Of a stretch of 64,000 bases of DNA, positions 59,647-64,000 are shown piece after piece. The position numbers and the translations under genes were made by a program. The stretch's first letter is position 1; each line of letters starts with the position of its first letter. The stretch is from Frankiales bacterium. Lineage in GTDB: Bacteria > Actinomycetota > Actinomycetes > S36-B12 > CAIYMF01. The stretch is from assembly GCA_016125335.1 (NCBI GenBank), contig WGLY01000006.1, forward strand, positions 64,001 through 128,000, given 5' to 3'. The notes under the pieces are model-generated. The model had not been told where the DNA came from and made no database searches. It saw nothing but the letters and a program-made list of their open reading frames with translations.

Positions 59647-59674
59647 CGGACCCGCGGCCCCCGTCGCGGGTCCG
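59647..59674 (+). terminator. Terminator hairpin after the threefold-repeat gene
   Basis: CGGACCCGCG (59647-59656) and CGCGGGTCCG (59665-59674) form a perfect 10-base stem with an 8-base loop, 63 bases after the stop. Confidence 0.7.
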
Positions 59675-59728
59675 TTCCGGGTCGTCGCGAGCGGCTCGAC
59701 GCCGTCCGCGACGACCTACCATCGGCAC

Positions 59729-60532
59729 ATGACGCGCAGCGCCGCCTTCTTCGACCTCGACAAGACGATCCTCGCCAAGTCGAGCTCGCTGGCCTTCGCG
59801 CGCCCCTTCTACAAGGGCGGCCTGATCGGCCGCGCCGACGTGCTCAAGAGCGCCTACGCCCAGTTCGCCTACGTCACCGGCGGGGCCGACCACGACCAGC
59901 TCGAGACCATGCGCGCCTACATGTCCGCGCTGGTGCGCGGGTGGGACGTCGAGCAGGTCCGCTCGATCGTGGCCGAGACCCTCGACGAGATCGTCGACCC
60001 GATGGTCTACGAGGAGGCCGTCGACCTCATCGAGGAGCACAAGGAGGCCGGGCGCGACGTCATCATCATCAGTTCGTCCGGCACCGAGGTGGTGGAGCCC
60101 ATCGGCGAGCGGCTCGGCGTCGACCGCGCGCTCGGCACGCAGGTGGCCGTCGTCGACGGCAAGTACACCGGCGAGATCCTCTTCTACGCCTACGGCCAGG
60201 GGAAGGCCGACGCGATCCTCGCGCTCGCGGAGGAGAACGACTACGACCTCTCCGAGAGTTACGCGTACAGCGACTCGATGACTGACCTGCCCATGCTCGA
60301 GGTGGTCGGGCACCCCGTGGCCGTAAACCCGGACGCGCCGTTGCGCCGCGTCGCCGTCGAGCGCGGCTGGCCGGTGGTCGACTTCGCCCGCCCGGTCGCG
60401 ATGCCGACCGTGCGCCAGCGACTCGCGGCGGTCAACACCGCCGGCAACCGCCGCACCGCCCTGCGGGTGGGCGCGGCGACCGTGGCGCTCGGTCTCGCGT
60501 GGTACGCGAGCCGCCGGCGGGGGACGGCGTAG
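59729..60532 (+). CDS. HAD-superfamily phosphatase (subfamily IB, SerB-like)
   Basis: This 267-residue protein has the nucleophile motif FFDLDKTI near residue 6. The Ser/Thr motif is in IIISSSGTEVVEPI, and a late YAYSDSMTDLPML carries the acidic pair. A C-terminal hydrophobic span VALGLAWYASRR suggests membrane anchoring. Its mycobacterial homologue Rv3661 sits in the same place, next to the ssd/tad genes. It probably dephosphorylates a small molecule. The next gene starts 6 bases downstream. Confidence 0.9.
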   Translation: MTRSAAFFDLDKTILAKSSSLAFARPFYKGGLIGRADVLKSAYAQFAYVTGGADHDQLETMRAYMSALVRGWDVEQVRSIVAETLDEIVDPMVYEEAVDLIEEHKEAGRDVIIISSSGTEVVEPIGERLGVDRALGTQVAVVDGKYTGEILFYAYGQGKADAILALAEENDYDLSESYAYSDSMTDLPMLEVVGHPVAVNPDAPLRRVAVERGWPVVDFARPVAMPTVRQRLAAVNTAGNRRTALRVGAATVALGLAWYASRRRGTA

Positions 60533-60538
60533 GCCGCG

Positions 60539-62026
60539 ATGACCCCGGCGCGCCGTGACCCCGGTGCGTCGGCCCGTGCGCGCGGCGTGACGGGCGACCC
60601 GCTCGACCGACGGCTCGACCTCGACCACCTCGACGAGCCCCTCGACCTCGAGACCCTCGGCGACGGCCACGAGGCGCCCTACCTGTCGGAGCGCGCGGCG
60701 GCGGCCCTCGAGCGCACCGGCGTCACGCCGTGGCTGCGCCGGCACCGTCGCCTCGTCGGGTCCGTGGCGGTCCTCGCCCTCGTCGTCGCGGCCGCGGCGG
60801 CGGTGTGGGCCGCGACCCGGCCGGTTCCTCTCGCGGACCAGCCCACGGTGGTGGTCACTCCGAGCGGCGCCGACTCCGAGCAGGTGCGCCTCGGAGGGCC
60901 GGCCGACCTGCCGACGGTGAGCCAGGCGGTGCAGGTGACCTCGGCCGAGCCGCCGGACGTCGCGGTCTCCCTGGTCGGCCTCACGGGTCCCACGCTCGTG
61001 CCGGATCCGCGGGCGCAGCCCGTGCCGGTCACCACCGCCGACGAGGGCCACACCCTGCGCGCCGGAGCGCGCATCGACTGCTCCGCGCAGGACTCCCTGG
61101 GCGCCGCGCTGGCCGCCACCACCGGCGACTTCGCCGTGATCGTGCGACGCACCTCCGCCGCCGGCGAGACCCGTGACGACCCGGTGCCGCTGCGCGGCGC
61201 CACCCGGCTGCTCGGCGTCGTGCGCCAGCAGTGCCTCCAGGTGCAGGCCGACCGCACGCTCACCGTGGGCCCCGTCGACGTCACCGACCTGCCCGCGGCC
61301 GTCGGGCTGCGCCTCGACGTCGCGGTCGCCACGGCGCAGGGCGCGTGGTGGTTCGACCGCGCCGTGGGCCCGGCGGGCTCGGCGTTCGTGGGCCTCGGCG
61401 CCCCGGTGATGGCGACGCCGGACCGGCCCGCCCACGTGCTGCTCGAGCTGCACCCCACCGACTGCGGCCACCCGCTCGCCGACATCGCGGACGGGATCCC
61501 CGTGCCGGCCGCACCCGCCGACGCCCTCGACTCGCTCGGCGGCACGCCTCCGGCGATCCAGCTGGCGCTGCCCGCTTCCGCGACGGGCACGATCGAGGAG
61601 CACCTCGCGCGGCTCTGCGGGATCCATGCCGTCACCGCCGTGGTCCCGCAGGTCATCGTGCACGGCGGGTCGAGCGACGCCGCGGGCGGCACCCTCGAGC
61701 TGTCCGTCACGCTGACCGTGCCGGACGGCTTCTACGTCGACGTCGCCGACGTCACCTCCGACGGCGGGCACGTGCAGCCGACGCAGGGCCACCTCCAGGT
61801 GACCGACGGCGCGTCGCGCACCACGCTCACCTGGACGCCGCCGCCGTGCGAGCGACTGGCGTCGACCGGCGTGCCCCCAGTGTCGATCGCGGTCGCCGCG
61901 GTCGTGGGCGACCGCGTGGTGGAGCGGCCCTACCTCGTCGCGCTCACCGGCGACGAGCTGCGGGTGGGCGTGCAGCGCCTGTGCGGCGACGCCGTGGCCG
62001 AGGCCGTGCTGCCCCCGCGCGACTGA
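60539..62026 (+). CDS. Large membrane-anchored extracytoplasmic protein of unknown function
   Basis: This 495-residue protein has a cytosolic head of about 75 residues rich in Asp/Leu. One membrane span (VAVLALVVAAAAAVWAATRP) lies near 78-97. A long exported domain with repeated beta-strand-like stretches and six cysteines follows, perhaps forming disulfides. No known domain is recognised. It is co-transcribed with the HAD phosphatase. The ATG follows a 6-base gap. Confidence 0.72.
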   Translation: MTPARRDPGASARARGVTGDPLDRRLDLDHLDEPLDLETLGDGHEAPYLSERAAAALERTGVTPWLRRHRRLVGSVAVLALVVAAAAAVWAATRPVPLADQPTVVVTPSGADSEQVRLGGPADLPTVSQAVQVTSAEPPDVAVSLVGLTGPTLVPDPRAQPVPVTTADEGHTLRAGARIDCSAQDSLGAALAATTGDFAVIVRRTSAAGETRDDPVPLRGATRLLGVVRQQCLQVQADRTLTVGPVDVTDLPAAVGLRLDVAVATAQGAWWFDRAVGPAGSAFVGLGAPVMATPDRPAHVLLELHPTDCGHPLADIADGIPVPAAPADALDSLGGTPPAIQLALPASATGTIEEHLARLCGIHAVTAVVPQVIVHGGSSDAAGGTLELSVTLTVPDGFYVDVADVTSDGGHVQPTQGHLQVTDGASRTTLTWTPPPCERLASTGVPPVSIAVAAVVGDRVVERPYLVALTGDELRVGVQRLCGDAVAEAVLPPRD

Positions 62027-62065
62027 GCGCGATCGCCGCAGCACGACCGCACGCGCTCCCGCGGT

Positions 62066-62261
62066 CGGTGTCGGTGTCGGTCGGTGTCGGTGTCGGTGTC
62101 GGTGTCGGTCGGCGCCGAGCGACCGCAGCGCGCTGCGCGCTGCGCCCCGTCGGGGAGCGTGACGCGCGCGCGGTGTCGGTGTCGGTCGGCCCCGAGCGAC
62201 CGCGTTCGCGCCGCGTTGCGCCCCGTCGGGCGCGTGACGCACGCGCGGTGTCGGTGCGCAG
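62066..62261. repeat. GGTGTC simple-sequence block and two ~76-base tandem repeats
   Basis: From about 62066 to 62106, GGTGTC or GGTGTCGGTC units repeat. Two imperfect long copies follow, 62095-62171 and 62172-62246, each running from GGTGTCGGTGTCGGTCGG through CCCCGTCGGG to GTGACGC-CGCGC, and a third begins at 62247. The region 62027-62453 holds no gene; apart from this block it contains the putative promoter of the HNH gene. Confidence 0.85.
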
Positions 62262-62408
62262 TGTCGCCCCGGCCGGCTCCCGTTCTGATGGCGCTGCTCG
62301 CGTTCCTCGAGGGTTCAGCCGTCCACACCCTGTGGACAGTCGAGCGGCGAAATACGTTGGGATTGCTGGGGATTGGGGGTTGCGCCTGTCAGGGGTCTCC
62401 GATAGCAT

Positions 62409-62424
62409 TCCTACATTCGTTCGA
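62409..62424. promoter_or_regulatory. Candidate LexA (SOS) box before the HNH gene
   Basis: TCCTACATTCGTTCGA matches the actinobacterial SOS consensus TCGAAC-N4-GTTCGA at 10 of 12 fixed positions. The right half is perfect. It lies 30 bases upstream of the HNH gene's ATG. SOS boxes before 13E12/DUF222 genes are known in mycobacteria. Confidence 0.45.
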
Positions 62425-62453
62425 ACCCCAGCCGATCCCGTGGGAGGTGCCCG

Positions 62454-63977
62454 ATGACCGTCGTCGACGACCGGGACACCGCCCCGGGCTTCCGTTCGGT
62501 GGGTCTCGGGTTCCACCCGGACTGGGACGTGCACGACCCGATCGCGTGGCTGACCGGCGACCCGAGCGCACTGCTGCCTCTGCTCGACCAGCCCGTCGAC
62601 GCGACCGACCTGATCCTGCTCGAGCAGGTCGACGTCGAGGCGATCACCGAGCCGGCCGAGCTGATCGACTACCTCTCCGTGGTGGGGCGGCTCGAAGCCC
62701 GGCTGGCGTCATTGCGTCTGGCGGCGGAGGCGGCGTTCGCCGCGAAGTCGTGCCCGGACCCGAGGGTCAGCAGCTCGTACGCGGAGGCAGCGGCCGAGCA
62801 GGAGGTCGCCTACGCCACCCGCAACAGCGCCTACGGCGCGTCGAAGGAGATCGAACGCGCACTCGCGCTCAAGGAGACCTTCCCGGGGTTCCGTGCCGCG
62901 CTGGCCGCCGGGGAGATCACCGAGCGGCACTGCGCCGCCCTGGTCGACGCGACCCGGTACATGACCGACCCCGACGTGCTGGCCACGATCGAGACCGCGG
63001 CGCTGGAGAAGGCCCGCACCCTGACCGCCTCGGAGCTGCGCAAGCACCTCGACAAGCTCATCGCCCGCCACGACCCCGCCGCGACCGTCCGCGCCCACAA
63101 GGCCGCGGCGACGAGGGACGTGTACCGGCAGCCGATCGGCGATGGCATGGCGTTCCTCGGTGTCACGCACCAGGCGCCCGTGATCGACGCCGTGTTCGAC
63201 GCGATCCAGGCCGCGGGCAAGGCTCTGCGCGCCCAGCGCGGCGGGGCCGAGGCGCTGCGCGCCGGGAACGACGACGCAGCGTCGGGTGCCTGCCGCGCGG
63301 ACGCCCTGGCTGCTCTGGTCCTCGGTGACCGGGGCGAGGACGGCGAGCTGGTCTACGACGCGTCGCGGACGCAGACCGAGCTGCACGTCGTGATGGACCT
63401 CGACACCCTGCGCGCGGAGCGCGACGGGCTCGCACTCCTGAACGGAACCCCGATCCCCGCACCCATCGCCCGTGAGGTCGCCGCGGTCGCCGACTGGTGG
63501 CGCCGCCTGGTCGTCGACCCGGTCGACGGCCACCTGCTCGACTACGGCACCCGCCAGTACCTGCCCGCAGCGCTGCGCGACCACGTGCTGCACCGCGACC
63601 CGATCTGCCGGCGTCCCGGATGCACGCGCCGCGCCCAGGAGATGGACCACGCCCTCCCGTTCCCCCAAGGCGCGAGCGACACCACCAACTGCGGCGGCCT
63701 GTGCTCGCGCTGCCACCAGGTCAAGACCGCGGGACACGCGACCATCGAGGACTGCGCCGCCGACGGCTCGGGCACGTGGGTCACCCGATGGCGACAACGC
63801 ATCCGCATCCCGGCCCAGCCCGTTCTCGAACCACCGCAACGACGAGCATCGACAGCCGTCGCACCAGGTGCCCGGCCCGGTGCCGCACACGTACGGCCCC
63901 ACGCCGATACGCCGGAGGGCGAGGCACCCGACCCCGGCGGGCGCACAGCCGACCCACCCGAGCACCCGCCCTTCTAG
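62454..63977 (+). CDS. DUF222 (13E12 repeat family) HNH endonuclease domain protein
   Basis: This 507-residue protein has an N-terminal DUF222 helical region (about 40-290) with ARLASLRLAAEAAFA and LTASELRKHLDKLIARHDP. A C-terminal HNH nuclease motif follows: CRRPGC, then the catalytic His in MDHALPF, then CSRCHQVKTAGH. The final 60 residues are low-complexity. GGGAGGTGCCCG precedes the ATG. The family is multicopy in many actinobacteria, but its role is unknown. It is likely SOS-regulated by the upstream box. Confidence 0.93.
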   Translation: MTVVDDRDTAPGFRSVGLGFHPDWDVHDPIAWLTGDPSALLPLLDQPVDATDLILLEQVDVEAITEPAELIDYLSVVGRLEARLASLRLAAEAAFAAKSCPDPRVSSSYAEAAAEQEVAYATRNSAYGASKEIERALALKETFPGFRAALAAGEITERHCAALVDATRYMTDPDVLATIETAALEKARTLTASELRKHLDKLIARHDPAATVRAHKAAATRDVYRQPIGDGMAFLGVTHQAPVIDAVFDAIQAAGKALRAQRGGAEALRAGNDDAASGACRADALAALVLGDRGEDGELVYDASRTQTELHVVMDLDTLRAERDGLALLNGTPIPAPIAREVAAVADWWRRLVVDPVDGHLLDYGTRQYLPAALRDHVLHRDPICRRPGCTRRAQEMDHALPFPQGASDTTNCGGLCSRCHQVKTAGHATIEDCAADGSGTWVTRWRQRIRIPAQPVLEPPQRRASTAVAPGARPGAAHVRPHADTPEGEAPDPGGRTADPPEHPPF

Positions 63978-64000
63978 GGGGTGGCGCGCTCGGTCTCCGG

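Noticed and set aside
62066-62261. CRISPR or insertion-sequence remnant
   Set aside because: The block is simple-sequence DNA with direct long copies. No terminal inverted repeats, transposase frame or spacers are present.
62454-63977. Homing endonuclease or intron-encoded HNH
   Set aside because: The protein has the DUF222 region of the freestanding 13E12 family, and no intron or intein borders are seen.

Overview
The window is a 64-kb piece of a very GC-rich chromosome, almost certainly from an actinobacterium (Actinomycetota). The evidence is the GTG-rich start codons, a DNA topoisomerase I with a Lys/Ala-rich tail and no zinc fingers, a mycobacterial-type tad pilus locus (ssd-tadA-tadB-tadC-pilin-tadE-tadE-like) beside a MrfA/Hrq1-type helicase, an RsbV/RsbW pair, an IcmF mutase, an AlkB-rubredoxin fusion and a 13E12/DUF222 HNH gene. 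I cannot name a genus from sequence alone. No transposase, integrase, prophage or CRISPR array is visible.

Region 1 (1-26 kb) is a dense catabolic island. It holds a three-part P450 system (reductase, cut by the left edge, then P450 and a divergent ferredoxin), an amidohydrolase coupled to two acyl-CoA dehydrogenases, a short-chain dehydrogenase (SDR), and a six-gene operon (CoA ligase, acyl-CoA dehydrogenase, CitE-type lyase, MaoC hydratase, aldehyde dehydrogenase, CaiB CoA-transferase). It also has a flavin monooxygenase-like protein, a SnoaL-like protein, a PPOX protein, a thiolase-SDR-enoyl-CoA hydratase operon, a MenB/BadI-like hydrolase, a FadR-type GntR regulator, another SDR, and a complete Liv-type ABC importer. 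The gene set reads as: import of a carboxylated, probably cyclic hydrophobic compound, P450 attack, CoA activation, dehydrogenation and hydration, possible hydrolytic ring opening, and thiolytic and CitE-type cleavage to central metabolites. The substrate is not identifiable from sequence. AT-rich, dyad-like sites around ATGATNATCAT lie in nearly every promoter region of this island, which makes it look like one regulon.

Region 2 (26-36 kb) is mixed. It contains an alkane hydroxylase fused to rubredoxin with a coupled TetR gene and its own palindrome, a small conserved protein, a three-gene membrane protein/histidine kinase/response regulator operon, tRNA-Thr(CGT), a secreted tripeptidyl-aminopeptidase-like lipoprotein, a RicT (PSP1) protein and an alpha/beta hydrolase. 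Region 3 (36-40 kb) is dominated by a fused isobutyryl-CoA mutase (IcmF) behind a palindromic operator-like site.

Region 4 (40-64 kb) is mostly core chromosome: peptidase E-like protein, holB, tmk, a lipoprotein, topA, a methyltransferase, the H+-pumping pyrophosphatase hppA, rsbW/rsbV, the helicase, the tad locus, a threefold-repeat membrane protein, a HAD phosphatase and a large membrane-anchored protein. It ends with a simple-sequence and tandem-repeat block and an HNH endonuclease gene that carries a candidate LexA box. Several strong hairpins mark operon ends, and one very stable hairpin separates the importer's binding-protein gene from its permease genes.
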